Positions 32,936 to 41,746 of a DNA stretch of 64,000 nucleotides are shown here, one piece after another. The DNA is from Bartonella sp. DGB1 (GTDB taxonomy: Bacteria; Pseudomonadota; Alphaproteobacteria; Rhizobiales; Rhizobiaceae). The stretch covers positions 1,178,001 to 1,242,000 of the forward strand of contig NZ_CP166769.1 in assembly GCF_041345015.1 (NCBI RefSeq), written 5' to 3'. The first letter of the stretch is position 1. The number at the start of each line of letters is the position of its first letter. The position numbers and the translations under genes are program-made. Below the pieces are notes generated by a model. That model had not been told where the DNA came from. It saw nothing but the letters and a program-made list of their open reading frames with translations, and made no database searches.

Positions 32936-34924
32936 ATGAATGAATCTGATAATAAAAATAACTCTGATGAAATTGCTGGATTTCCTTACAATCAGTATAA
33001 TGAGGCAGAAAATCTCTTTAACCAAAAATACTTAAGCAAAATAAAATGGGAACAAGTAGAAAATAGCTTTGAAAAAAGCCATAAGCATAAAAATTTAACT
33101 GGATATCAAATTATTGCTGAATGCGTTAAACATTTACCTTTAGCTGCTGGTGTTTATCGTATGCTTAATAAAAAATCTGAAGTATTATACGTAGGTAAAG
33201 CTCGACAACTAAAAAAAAGAGTGCAAAATTATACTTCTCCAGTAAGAAACACAAAACGCATAAATAATATGATATCTGAAACTTATCATATGGAATTTAT
33301 TATTACCAATACTGAAACGGAAGCATTATTACTAGAAGCTAATTTAATTAAACAGTTACAACCTAAATATAATTTTTTATTAAGAGATGATAAATCATTT
33401 CCATATATATTTATTAATAATATTCATAACTACCCCGGCATTTTCAAACACAGAGGTAGCAAATCTAAAAATGGTAAATATTATGGGCCTTTTGCTTCCG
33501 TTAGCGCTGTAAACCAAACTATATTAATGTTGCAGAAAGCCTTTTTATTAAGGACTTGTAATGACGCGATTTTCAAAACCCGTAAGCGTCCATGTTTATT
33601 ATATCAAATCAAAAGATGTTCAGCACCTTGTGATGACAAGATATCAGATGAAAATTATAATAAGCTAGTGCAAGAAGCTACTGCCGTATTAGCTGGAAAA
33701 AGCCAAAAAATTCAAGAAGATTTATCAAAAGCTATGCTAATAGCAGCAGAAAATAAACAATATGAAACAGCAGCCTTATATAGAGATAGATTAGCAGCTC
33801 TATCTCATATTCAATCGCATCAGAAAATAAATATCAAAAATCTACATGACACTGATGTAATAGTATTAGCAGAAAAATCAGGACATATTTGCATACAAAT
33901 ATTCTTTTTTAGACTAGAACAAAATTGGGGCAATAGAAGTTATTTTCCTAAAGCAGATCAAGAAATACCATCTAAATATATATTAACAGACTTTATCACG
34001 CAATTTTATAGTGATAAATATATCCCTAAAGAAATTTTAATATCTGATCTTCCACATGAGAATGATCTTATTGAGCAAGCTTTAACACTTCAAAAAGGTA
34101 AAAAAGTTACTATCAATTGTCCAATAAGGGGCAGTAAACAAGATATAGTTGAACAATGTAAAAAAAATGCAGAAGAGGCGTTAAATAGAAAATTATCACA
34201 AGATATAATTCAACACGAGCTACTTAATTCTTTTGCAAAAATATTTAATATCAAACAAGAAATTAAAAGGATAGAAATTTACGATAATTCACATTTTTCT
34301 GGTAGTCATCCAGTAGGAGTGATGGTCGTAGCTGGTAAAGAAGGTTTTATTAAAAATCAATATAGAAAATATAATATAAAATCAACTGATATGAAACCTG
34401 GTGATGACCTAGCTATGATGAAAGAAGTCTTATCACGCAGAATAAAATCTTTATTAAATAATAAAAATGATGAAATACCTGATGTACTGCTAATAGATGG
34501 CGGAAAAACCCAATTAAATGCAGTATTATCAGTATTAGAAGAATTTAAAATCAAACAACAATTAACTGTTATAGCTATAGCTAAAGGAAAACATAGGAAT
34601 GCTGGCAGAGAAAAATTTTTCATGGAAAGTAAAGAGCCTTTTACCCTACCGCATAATGATCCTACTTTGTTTTTTATTCAGAGACTAAGAGACGAAGCGC
34701 ATAGATTTGCTATAGAAACTCAAAAAAATAAAAGGAAAATATTTGCCCTTCAAAACCCCTTAGATGAAATAAAAGGAATAGGTGCAAAAAGAAAAAAAGC
34801 TCTATTAGAACATTTTGGTACGACTAAAGCTATAGCTAAAGCCGCAATAGAAGATCTTCAGAAAGTCAATTTTATATCCAAAACTACGGCTAAATTAATT
34901 CATGATTGGTTTCAAAAAAAATAA
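32936..34924 (+). CDS. uvrC: excinuclease ABC subunit C
   Basis: UvrC makes both incisions in nucleotide excision repair. The GIY-YIG nuclease domain starts near residue 75 (GVYRMLNKKSEVLYVGKARQ). A UVR domain (about 245-280) follows, then the RNase-H-like C-terminal nuclease (IYDNSHFSGSHPVGVMVV) and a terminal helix-hairpin-helix (GIGAKRKKALLEHFGT). The protein has 662 residues with a polar N-terminal extension of about 60, seen in other alphaproteobacteria. It precedes pgsA as usual. Confidence 0.96.
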   Translation: MNESDNKNNSDEIAGFPYNQYNEAENLFNQKYLSKIKWEQVENSFEKSHKHKNLTGYQIIAECVKHLPLAAGVYRMLNKKSEVLYVGKARQLKKRVQNYTSPVRNTKRINNMISETYHMEFIITNTETEALLLEANLIKQLQPKYNFLLRDDKSFPYIFINNIHNYPGIFKHRGSKSKNGKYYGPFASVSAVNQTILMLQKAFLLRTCNDAIFKTRKRPCLLYQIKRCSAPCDDKISDENYNKLVQEATAVLAGKSQKIQEDLSKAMLIAAENKQYETAALYRDRLAALSHIQSHQKINIKNLHDTDVIVLAEKSGHICIQIFFFRLEQNWGNRSYFPKADQEIPSKYILTDFITQFYSDKYIPKEILISDLPHENDLIEQALTLQKGKKVTINCPIRGSKQDIVEQCKKNAEEALNRKLSQDIIQHELLNSFAKIFNIKQEIKRIEIYDNSHFSGSHPVGVMVVAGKEGFIKNQYRKYNIKSTDMKPGDDLAMMKEVLSRRIKSLLNNKNDEIPDVLLIDGGKTQLNAVLSVLEEFKIKQQLTVIAIAKGKHRNAGREKFFMESKEPFTLPHNDPTLFFIQRLRDEAHRFAIETQKNKRKIFALQNPLDEIKGIGAKRKKALLEHFGTTKAIAKAAIEDLQKVNFISKTTAKLIHDWFQKK

Positions 34925-35005
34925 CGGCGCGCGAATTTACTCTTGTCGTTTCCACAGAATTGTTATAAATAGTAATAAATGTAATTTATTAGGACAAAAA
35001 ATTTT

Positions 35006-35617
35006 ATGGCAAAAAATACCTACTCATTACCAAATATTCTAACTTACCTACGAATAGTGATAGTTCCTTTATTTGTAGCATGTTATTTTTTAGAAGGCAA
35101 GTTGCAAACTACTGACACAGCAAGACTGCTAAGTTTGATTATTTTTGCTTTCGCTTGTGTAACTGATTTCTTAGATGGTTATTTAGCACGTATTTGGAAA
35201 CAAACCTCTAACATTGGTCGTATTTTTGATCCTATAGCTGACAAATTAATAATTGTCAGCGCACTGTTATTATTAGCTGCTAACGGTACTATCGCAGGCT
35301 GGAGTTTATGGGCCGCAATAATTATCCTATGCAGAGAAATCCTAGTATCAGGATTAAGAGAATATCTAAGTGATATTCATATAAATATACCAGTATCTAA
35401 CTTAGCAAAATATAAAACCACTATACAAATGATAGCCATAGGATGCCTATTAATAGGTCCTACTGGTGATAGTTTATTAAATCTAGATGTAATTTTTAAT
35501 GAAAAAAATATATTTTTAACAATAGGTTTAACATTATTATGGGTAGCTGCTTTATTTACTCTAATAACTGGCTGGAGTTATTTAAAACAAAGTCTAAGCT
35601 CGATTAATGAAGAATAA
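35006..35617 (+). CDS. pgsA: CDP-diacylglycerol--glycerol-3-phosphate 3-phosphatidyltransferase
   Basis: PgsA makes phosphatidylglycerol phosphate in the inner membrane. The CDP-alcohol phosphotransferase signature is complete (DGYLAR...GRIFDPIADK). The 203-residue protein has about four to five membrane helices. The last 22 codons are the source of a tandem array that follows. The moaDE genes that often follow pgsA in relatives are absent. Confidence 0.95.
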   Translation: MAKNTYSLPNILTYLRIVIVPLFVACYFLEGKLQTTDTARLLSLIIFAFACVTDFLDGYLARIWKQTSNIGRIFDPIADKLIIVSALLLLAANGTIAGWSLWAAIIILCREILVSGLREYLSDIHINIPVSNLAKYKTTIQMIAIGCLLIGPTGDSLLNLDVIFNEKNIFLTIGLTLLWVAALFTLITGWSYLKQSLSSINEE

Positions 35618-36365
35618 CTATAATTATAGTATAATAATAACTATGGTTATCAGATATAACTAACGTTAGCAAAATATATATTAATTAGAATAAAATTCCA
35701 GCTAAAAACAGCTAAACAAAATTATTCTTATTATAGATAACCATTTATTTACTCTAATCACGGTCTAGAGTTATCTAAACAAAGCCTAAGCTCGATTAAT
35801 GAAGAATAACTATAATCATAGTATAATAATAACTATGGTTATCAGATATAACTAACGTTAGCAAAATATATTAATTAGAATAAAATTCCAGCTAAAAACA
35901 GCTAAACAAAATTATTCTTATTATAGATAACCATTTATTTACTCTAATCACGGTCTAGAGTTATCTAAACAAAGCCTAAGCTCGATTAATGAAGAATAAC
36001 TATAATCATAGTATAATAATAACTATGGTTATCAGATATAACTAACGTTAGCAAAATATATTAATTAGAATAAAATTCCAGCTAAAAACAGCTAAACAAA
36101 ATTATTCTTATTATAGATAACCATTTATTTACTCTAATCACGGTCTAGAGTTATCTAAACAAAGCCTAAGCTCGATTAATGAAGAATAACTATAATCATA
36201 GTATAATAATAACTATGGTTATCAGATATAACTACCATTAACAAAATATATTAATTAGAATAAAATTCTAGCTAAAGAACATCTAAACAAAATTATTCTT
36301 ATTATAGATAATCATTTATTTACTCTAATAACTGGCTGGAGTTATTTAAACAAAGCTTAAGATCA
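35551..36365. repeat. tandem array of the pgsA 3' end plus spacer (about 190-bp units)
   Basis: The last about 67 bases of pgsA plus about 123 bases of spacer recur downstream, with starts at 35551, 35744, 35934, 36124 and 36315 (spacing 193, 190, 190, 191). The copies starting at 35744 and 35934 look identical; the following one has drifted. In the inner copies the pgsA tail is broken by a stop and a one-base deletion, so they are non-coding. Each unit holds an inverted repeat (ATAATCATAG / CTATGGTTAT) that could act as a terminator. This explains the whole 840-bp gap between pgsA and ndk. Confidence 0.95.
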
Positions 36366-36372
36366 ATTGATA

Positions 36373-36414
36373 AAATAAAAAAATAACCATAGAAAATAAT
36401 ATAACTATGGTTAT
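36373..36414 (-). terminator. intrinsic terminator of ndk
   Basis: Arms ATAACCATAG (36383-36392) and CTATGGTTAT (36405-36414) are perfectly complementary. On the minus strand the hairpin is followed by a T-rich run (36373-36382), as expected for termination of ndk. The same arm sequences occur in the neighbouring pgsA array units. Confidence 0.8.
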
Positions 36415-36460
36415 CAAATAATGTTAATATCAGAAAAAGCTGTATTAATTATAAAAATAA

Positions 36461-36883
36461 TTATCTAAGTAATTCTACGCCTGCAAACCAATAAGCAATT
36501 TCTATTTTTGCAGTTTCTGGAGAATCAGAAGCATGCACAGAATTCTCACCTACAGACAAAGCGAATTTTTTACGGATAGTTCCTTCTGCTGCTTCCGCTG
36601 GATTAGTAGCGCCTATTACTTCTCTCGTCTTAGCAATAGCATTTTCACCTTCAAGAACTTGTACAATAGTAGGGCCTGCTGTCATACTATCAATTAATTC
36701 TTGAAAGAATGGTCTTTCAGAATGAACAGCATAAAATTCAGCTGCTTGTTTTTCACTTATCCAGACACGTTTTGAAGCTATTACAGTTAAATCTGATTCT
36801 TCTAATTGCTTTGTTATAGCACCTATCAAGTTACGACGGGTAGCATCTGGTTTTATCATAGAAAAAGTACGCTCAATTGCCAT
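36461..36883 (-). CDS. ndk: nucleoside diphosphate kinase
   Basis: Ndk equilibrates nucleoside triphosphates through a phosphohistidine. The 140-residue protein has [12 protein letters not shown], the [12 protein letters not shown] loop and the active histidine in [11 protein letters not shown]. It lies 29 nt downstream of the ATP synthase b gene on the same strand and may share its transcript, ending at the hairpin near 36.4 kb. Confidence 0.97.
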   Translation of the reverse strand: MAIERTFSMIKPDATRRNLIGAITKQLEESDLTVIASKRVWISEKQAAEFYAVHSERPFFQELIDSMTAGPTIVQVLEGENAIAKTREVIGATNPAEAAEGTIRKKFALSVGENSVHASDSPETAKIEIAYWFAGVELLR

Positions 36884-36912
36884 ATTTACACCTATATATT
36901 ATAATATCAAAT

Positions 36913-37395
36913 TTATTTAACTAACGTTTTAATATCTTGAATGGATTGTTGTAAGATATTTTTTTGTACATTATTATTTACTTCTGTAGATAAAATATCT
37001 TCTGCTACCTTTCCAGATAATTTTATTACTAAATTTCTTACTTCTTTACAGGCTTCCATTTCAGCATACTCAATCTTATTCTTTGCTAACTGCATAGATT
37101 TTGCTAAATATTGCTCCATTTCTACTTCTGCCTCAGTAACAATTCTAGCAGCCTCACTACGAGCATAAGCAATTAACTCTTCCGCTTCTTGCTTCGCTTT
37201 TTCACTCTGAGCTTTATATGTTTCTAATAACTCATTCGCTTCTTGTTTCAAACGTTGAGCTTCATTTAAATCACTAGCAATACGTTTCGCTCTATCATCT
37301 AAAAAGCATTTTATAGCTTTTGGAACACCCAAAAAAATCAGCATAATTATGAATAAAATAAGAGCTATCAATGACCATAAACTAGCATCGATCAT
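36913..37395 (-). CDS. atpF: ATP synthase Fo subunit b
   Basis: Subunit b is the peripheral stalk of ATP synthase. The 160-residue protein has one N-terminal membrane helix (LIALILFIIMLIFLGVP) and a long charged helix rich in Glu, Lys and Ala. Its ATG overlaps the stop of the b' gene by 4 nt (ATGA), implying translational coupling. AGGAG lies upstream within the b' gene. Confidence 0.93.
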   Translation of the reverse strand: MIDASLWSLIALILFIIMLIFLGVPKAIKCFLDDRAKRIASDLNEAQRLKQEANELLETYKAQSEKAKQEAEELIAYARSEAARIVTEAEVEMEQYLAKSMQLAKNKIEYAEMEACKEVRNLVIKLSGKVAEDILSTEVNNNVQKNILQQSIQDIKTLVK

Positions 37396-38096
37396 ATTTT
37401 TTCTCCTACTTTCAATTTTTCTATAACAGAAGATATTTTTTCGTTACTAATTTTATTAGATCCTATTAACTTATCTATTATATCAGTAGAAATATCTGCT
37501 ACCATACCTTTAACATTGGTAAGAGCCTGTTGTTTATTTTGATCTAATAAGTTTAGCCCTTCAGTCAAAGTATTTTTAACTTTTCTTTCAATTATTTGCC
37601 TTTTCTCCTGAACTTCTAATCTAGCCTTTAAAAGCGAATCAGTTGCTATTTCCCTAGCTTCTATTTTAGCTTCTTCCAATGATTTCTGATAATTTTTTAT
37701 TAACTCATCAACTTTCTCTTTATTTTCAGCTGCTAAATTAAGATCATCTTCAATCAATTTTCTACGATTAGCAATAATAGAAGTTAACCGTGGTAATAAC
37801 AATCGAGAAATAAAAAGATAAAATAATCCAAAACTAATTATCAACCAAAATATATGTGATACGAAATAGCTTGAATCAAAAGGAGGAAAAGCTCTATTTT
37901 CGTGAGTTTTCACCACTTCATTATTCATCATCTTAGCTGAGGAATTATTATAAGATAATAATGTAGATATTTCTGTAGTTTCGTTCATTTTGGCTATAAC
38001 AATTGAATTATCAGATTTTATAGACAAATTATCTAACGATAAATTTTGACTATATTTTACAGATTGATTATTTTTTACTATCTCTGCATCTAACAT
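37392..38096 (-). CDS. atpG: ATP synthase Fo subunit b'
   Basis: This second b-type stalk subunit is typical of alphaproteobacteria and photosynthetic lineages. The membrane helix starts near residue 80 after the AFPPFDSSYF motif found in Rhizobiales b', then a long coiled coil follows. The 234 residues include an N-terminal polar extension of about 70 that is rich in Asn and Ser and not conserved in my memory of the family. Later Met codons (38, 55) are alternative starts; AGGAA precedes the called ATG by about 9 nt. Confidence 0.88.
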   Translation of the reverse strand: MLDAEIVKNNQSVKYSQNLSLDNLSIKSDNSIVIAKMNETTEISTLLSYNNSSAKMMNNEVVKTHENRAFPPFDSSYFVSHIFWLIISFGLFYLFISRLLLPRLTSIIANRRKLIEDDLNLAAENKEKVDELIKNYQKSLEEAKIEAREIATDSLLKARLEVQEKRQIIERKVKNTLTEGLNLLDQNKQQALTNVKGMVADISTDIIDKLIGSNKISNEKISSVIEKLKVGEKI

Positions 38097-38117
38097 AGGG
38101 GTTTTCCTAATGAATGA

Positions 38118-38149
38118 AGACCATTGAAAGTTATAACTTTCAATGGTCT
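38118..38149. promoter_or_regulatory. perfect 32-bp palindrome between atpE and the b' gene
   Basis: Positions 38118-38133 and 38134-38149 are exact reverse complements (arm starts AGACCATTGAAAG). In minus-strand mRNA this gives a very stable hairpin directly after the atpE stop. It is not followed by a U-tract, so it looks more like a 3'-stabilising or partial-termination element than a full terminator. It could raise the amount of c subunit relative to b and b'. Confidence 0.75.
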
Positions 38150-38155
38150 ATATTA

Positions 38156-38383
38156 TTAAACTGCAAATAAAAGTAATAAAGCAATAAGCAATGAGAAAAT
38201 ACCCAATGCTTCAGTAACAGCAAAACCAAAAACCAAACGACCAAATTGACTGTCAGCGGCAGATGGATTACGTAAAGCACCTGATAAATAACTACCAAAT
38301 ATATTGCCTAAACCTAAAGCGGTCCCAGCCATACCTAAACAGGCTAAACCTGCACCTATATATTTTGCTGCTTCAGCTTCCAT
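38156..38383 (-). CDS. atpE: ATP synthase Fo subunit c
   Basis: This 75-residue proteolipid forms the proton-driven c-ring. Two helices flank the polar loop [11 protein letters not shown], and the proton-carrying glutamate is residue 58 ([11 protein letters not shown]). The glycine-rich first helix ([17 protein letters not shown]) is typical. It lies between atpB and the b' gene. Confidence 0.96.
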   Translation of the reverse strand: MEAEAAKYIGAGLACLGMAGTALGLGNIFGSYLSGALRNPSAADSQFGRLVFGFAVTEALGIFSLLIALLLLFAV

Positions 38384-38420
38384 AATTATTCTCCTTCAAT
38401 GAATAAATTAATTGTTACTA

Positions 38421-39200
38421 TTAATGTTCTGGATGAACTGCATCATTTAGATACATACAAGCTAATACGGTAAATACATACGCTTGCAAGAAAGCAACTA
38501 AAACCTCTAATGCGGTAATAGCTACTGTCATTATCAGAGGAAGAATTGCACCTCCAATTCCCCAAAAACCCAATGCGGATAAAGAGACAATAAAACCAGC
38601 AAAGACCTTTAAAGTTATATGACCAGCTAACATATTTGCAAATAAACGAACTGATAAACTTATCGGACGTGACAAAAATGAAACCACCTCAATACAACTA
38701 ATTAACGGTAATATAGCTATTGGCACCCCACGCGGCACAAATAAACGTAAGAACCGCCAGCCATGTTTGGTAATACCATATATAACAACTGTCAATATAA
38801 CTAACATAGCTAAAGCAAAAGTAACTATAATCTGACTTGTTATTGTATAAAAATACGGGAACATACCTAAAAGATTAGCTATCAATATAAACATAAATAA
38901 AGAAAAAATTAAAGGTAAAAAAACCCTACCACGAGAACCTACCGATTCCCTTAGTAAATTCTCTACAAATTCGTAAGGTATTTCAGCTAAAGATTGCCAC
39001 CTTGTAGGAATTAAGCGACCTGAACGAGAAAATAAATAAATCAGACCGCTAGTCAATATTACAGTTAAAAACATATAAGCCGAAACATTAGTAAAAGATA
39101 AGTCCACACCACCTACTTTTAACGAAGCTAACTTATAAACTTCAAACTGATGTACTGGATCTTGTGCCACCTGGTAACCCCATTTAATATTAATATTCAA
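38421..39200 (-). CDS. atpB: ATP synthase Fo subunit a
   Basis: Subunit a forms the proton half-channels against the c-ring. The 259-residue, multi-span protein has the essential arginine in [15 protein letters not shown] and the conserved [10 protein letters not shown] and [16 protein letters not shown] segments. The operon order is atpI-atpB-atpE-atpG(b')-atpF, as in other alphaproteobacteria, where the F1 genes are elsewhere. Confidence 0.96.
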   Translation of the reverse strand: MNINIKWGYQVAQDPVHQFEVYKLASLKVGGVDLSFTNVSAYMFLTVILTSGLIYLFSRSGRLIPTRWQSLAEIPYEFVENLLRESVGSRGRVFLPLIFSLFMFILIANLLGMFPYFYTITSQIIVTFALAMLVILTVVIYGITKHGWRFLRLFVPRGVPIAILPLISCIEVVSFLSRPISLSVRLFANMLAGHITLKVFAGFIVSLSALGFWGIGGAILPLIMTVAITALEVLVAFLQAYVFTVLACMYLNDAVHPEH

Positions 39201-39219
39201 ACTAATAAAATTAAGTAAT

Positions 39220-39615
39220 TTATTTTATATCTATATCTTTATCCTTATCTAACTTATTTAACGCAGAAAAGGAAGTAGAAATATTATTTATTATACGTAA
39301 AATATTAAATATCCCTGCAAAAAAACCTAAAAATAAGAAAAAAAACATTCCCCAAGGAGCACTATTAAAAAAAACATCGAACGCCCATCCTAAAGCAAGT
39401 CCAACCAAAATAGCCGAAATAAATTCACTTAATAAGCGCAAACCAAATGATATACCAGCTAATGAAGATTTTTTCTCAGATTTTTTATTAAATTTATATT
39501 TTTTATCTGCTTCTTTTTCAAATTCAGAAATATTTTTTTCTAATTTATCTAACCGATCTGATAAATTTTTATCTTCAGTTAACTTAGTAGTTGAGGTTAG
39601 TTTATTTTTTTTCAT
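39220..39615 (-). CDS. atpI: ATP synthase accessory protein AtpI
   Basis: AtpI helps assemble the c-ring. The 131-residue protein has a charged, lysine-rich N-terminal half with coiled-coil character (about 15-45) followed by two membrane helices ([21 protein letters not shown] region and [19 protein letters not shown]). It is the first gene of the Fo operon, 17 nt after der. Confidence 0.88.
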   Translation of the reverse strand: MKKNKLTSTTKLTEDKNLSDRLDKLEKNISEFEKEADKKYKFNKKSEKKSSLAGISFGLRLLSEFISAILVGLALGWAFDVFFNSAPWGMFFFLFLGFFAGIFNILRIINNISTSFSALNKLDKDKDIDIK

Positions 39616-39632
39616 ATATTAAAATCCATCAA

Positions 39633-41075
39633 TTAGGTTTTCCTTGCCTTATGGGCATAAGGATTAATAGAAGAATGCAATGAAATTCGAATAGGAACCC
39701 CTAAAATATTAAAATCTTCACCTAAACGATTCATTAAATATCTAACATATGATTGCGGCATAGCCTCTGGTCGAGAACAAGACAAAACAAATGAAGGTGG
39801 ACGAGATTTAACTTGAGTAATATATTTCACCTTCAACCTACGACCCGATACGGCTGGAGGCGGATGTGCGGCAGTAACTTTTTCTAACCAACGATTTAAT
39901 TTTCCGGTTGATATACGTTCATTCCAAACCTTATAAGATAAAAAGATATTCTCCATTAATTTCGATATATTTTTACCCTGCACACCAGAAATTGGAACAG
40001 CACGAATACCCTTAACTTGCGGTAACAACCGCTCTAATCTTTCATATAAGTCACTTAAAAGTAAATTCGGCTCTTCAATGAGATCCCATTTATTAAAAGC
40101 TACTATTGGCACACGCCCTTCTCTAATCACTAAATCAATAATTTGCATATCCTGCTTATCAAGAGGCATAGTAGAATCTAATATAATAACAACCACTTCT
40201 GCAAATTTAATTGCTCTCAAAGTATCTGCTACTGATAATTTCTCTAATTTTTTATCAACTTTAGCCTTACGTCTTAAGCCAGCTGTATCAAATAACTTAA
40301 TTTTACGCCCACGCCACGTCCAATCAACTGAAATCGAATCACGAGTTAAGCCAGCCTCACAGCCGGTTAATAATCTATCTTCTCCAATAATATTATTTAT
40401 CAACGTAGATTTACCAACATTAGGACGACCAACTATAGCTACATGTAATGGTTTGTTAAGATCAGAATGATGATTATCCGCAGCGTCTAATATTCTCTCA
40501 CCGTCATCTATATTAACAGAAGTGGTATCAGATGCAGAAACTGTATTTTCAGCTACAGAGTTAGTATTTTGCTTAGATATATTATTCATAACATTAAGCA
40601 AAGCATCACGCAAATCAACTAATCCTAAACCATGTTCAGCAGAAATTAGCACCGGCTCCCCTAAACCAAGTCTCCATCCCTCATATAAATTTGTAGTTGC
40701 AAATCTAGATTCTGACTTATTGCCTACCAATATTATTGGTTTATTACATCCACGCAAACTATTAGCAAATTCTTCATCAGCAGCCGTAATACCAGAACGC
40801 GTATCAAAAACAAATAATAAAATATCTGCTTCCTCTACTGCAATTTGCGTTTGCATACGCATACGACCTGGTAAACTGGTTATTACTCCTGTTTCTAACC
40901 CCGCTGTATCAATAACGGTAAAATCTAAACCATGTAAACGGGCTTCATGCTCACGTCTATCACGAGTTACTCCAGGGGTATCATCAACTATCGCCAATCT
41001 ACGACCCACTAATTTATTAAATAATGTTGATTTACCAACATTTGGGCGACCAATAATAGCGACCTTAAATGACAT
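39633..41075 (-). CDS. der: ribosome-associated GTPase Der
   Basis: Der (EngA) is a double GTPase required for 50S assembly. Two G domains each carry GRPNVGKST (near residues 8 and 217), with DTPGVTRD and [14 protein letters not shown] switch regions, and a C-terminal KH-like domain ([13 protein letters not shown]). The linker between the G domains is rich in Ser, Thr and Asn. The 480 residues are normal. Confidence 0.96.
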   Translation of the reverse strand: MSFKVAIIGRPNVGKSTLFNKLVGRRLAIVDDTPGVTRDRREHEARLHGLDFTVIDTAGLETGVITSLPGRMRMQTQIAVEEADILLFVFDTRSGITAADEEFANSLRGCNKPIILVGNKSESRFATTNLYEGWRLGLGEPVLISAEHGLGLVDLRDALLNVMNNISKQNTNSVAENTVSASDTTSVNIDDGERILDAADNHHSDLNKPLHVAIVGRPNVGKSTLINNIIGEDRLLTGCEAGLTRDSISVDWTWRGRKIKLFDTAGLRRKAKVDKKLEKLSVADTLRAIKFAEVVVIILDSTMPLDKQDMQIIDLVIREGRVPIVAFNKWDLIEEPNLLLSDLYERLERLLPQVKGIRAVPISGVQGKNISKLMENIFLSYKVWNERISTGKLNRWLEKVTAAHPPPAVSGRRLKVKYITQVKSRPPSFVLSCSRPEAMPQSYVRYLMNRLGEDFNILGVPIRISLHSSINPYAHKARKT

Positions 41076-41082
41076 TTTTAAC

Positions 41083-41739
41083 CTATTTATTTGTTGAAGA
41101 TAACTGCATCAACATTAGTCCAGCACGATTTGTTAAATCTGGATCCTCTGAATTTAAATCTACTATTTGCTTAAATAAATCATAAGCCTGTTTATAATCA
41201 CCATTAAAATAAGCAGCATAAGCTAACAATTCTATAGCTAAAAATTCTAATGGATTACCTACGACGGCTAAATCACCGACTTTGTCATGTATTTCATCAT
41301 AAGTAGCATCATCTAAAAGCAAATAACCAGCATTAACTCTAGCAATATTTCTTAACATAGGACTTATAGATGTATCTGCAAGAATATTTTCAAATATATT
41401 CAAAGCCGTTTTTTTATCATTATTAGCTATTAATAAAGCAGCATATTTAAAATTTGCTAAAGTAGGATATGCTCCAATTTTATAATCTTTTATTTGTTGT
41501 AATTGCACTAAAAACTCAGGAGTGATCTCAGTAGCATCAGACATTACTAGCAATAATTCACTTGATTTTTCTGCTTTTTGCAATTGAAAATATTTATAAC
41601 TTTGATGAACAGCAGCCGCAAAGATAATTAACCCTACAAAAAACACAATATAAATAGCATAACGATGCCAAAAACTAATAATTTTGTCTTTGCGCAACTC
41701 TTCATTCACTTCTCGGATAAAACCATCATCAGACATCAT
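41083..41739 (-). CDS. membrane-anchored TPR-like protein (YfgM type)
   Basis: The 218-residue protein has a cytoplasmic N-terminus ([19 protein letters not shown]), one membrane helix ([21 protein letters not shown]) and a helical TPR-like repeat region. This matches the TPR_21/YfgM-like family, found just upstream of der in many proteobacteria, where it may interact with the Sec translocon. It lies 7 nt before der. The role is inferred. Confidence 0.78.
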   Translation of the reverse strand: MMSDDGFIREVNEELRKDKIISFWHRYAIYIVFFVGLIIFAAAVHQSYKYFQLQKAEKSSELLLVMSDATEITPEFLVQLQQIKDYKIGAYPTLANFKYAALLIANNDKKTALNIFENILADTSISPMLRNIARVNAGYLLLDDATYDEIHDKVGDLAVVGNPLEFLAIELLAYAAYFNGDYKQAYDLFKQIVDLNSEDPDLTNRAGLMLMQLSSTNK

Positions 41740-41746
41740 TCACCTA

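Noticed and set aside
35551-36365. Tandem units at 35.6 kb (and 55.3-56.1 kb) as CRISPR arrays
   Set aside because: Units are 190 and 211 bp, contiguous, derived from neighbouring gene ends, with no unique spacers and no cas genes.
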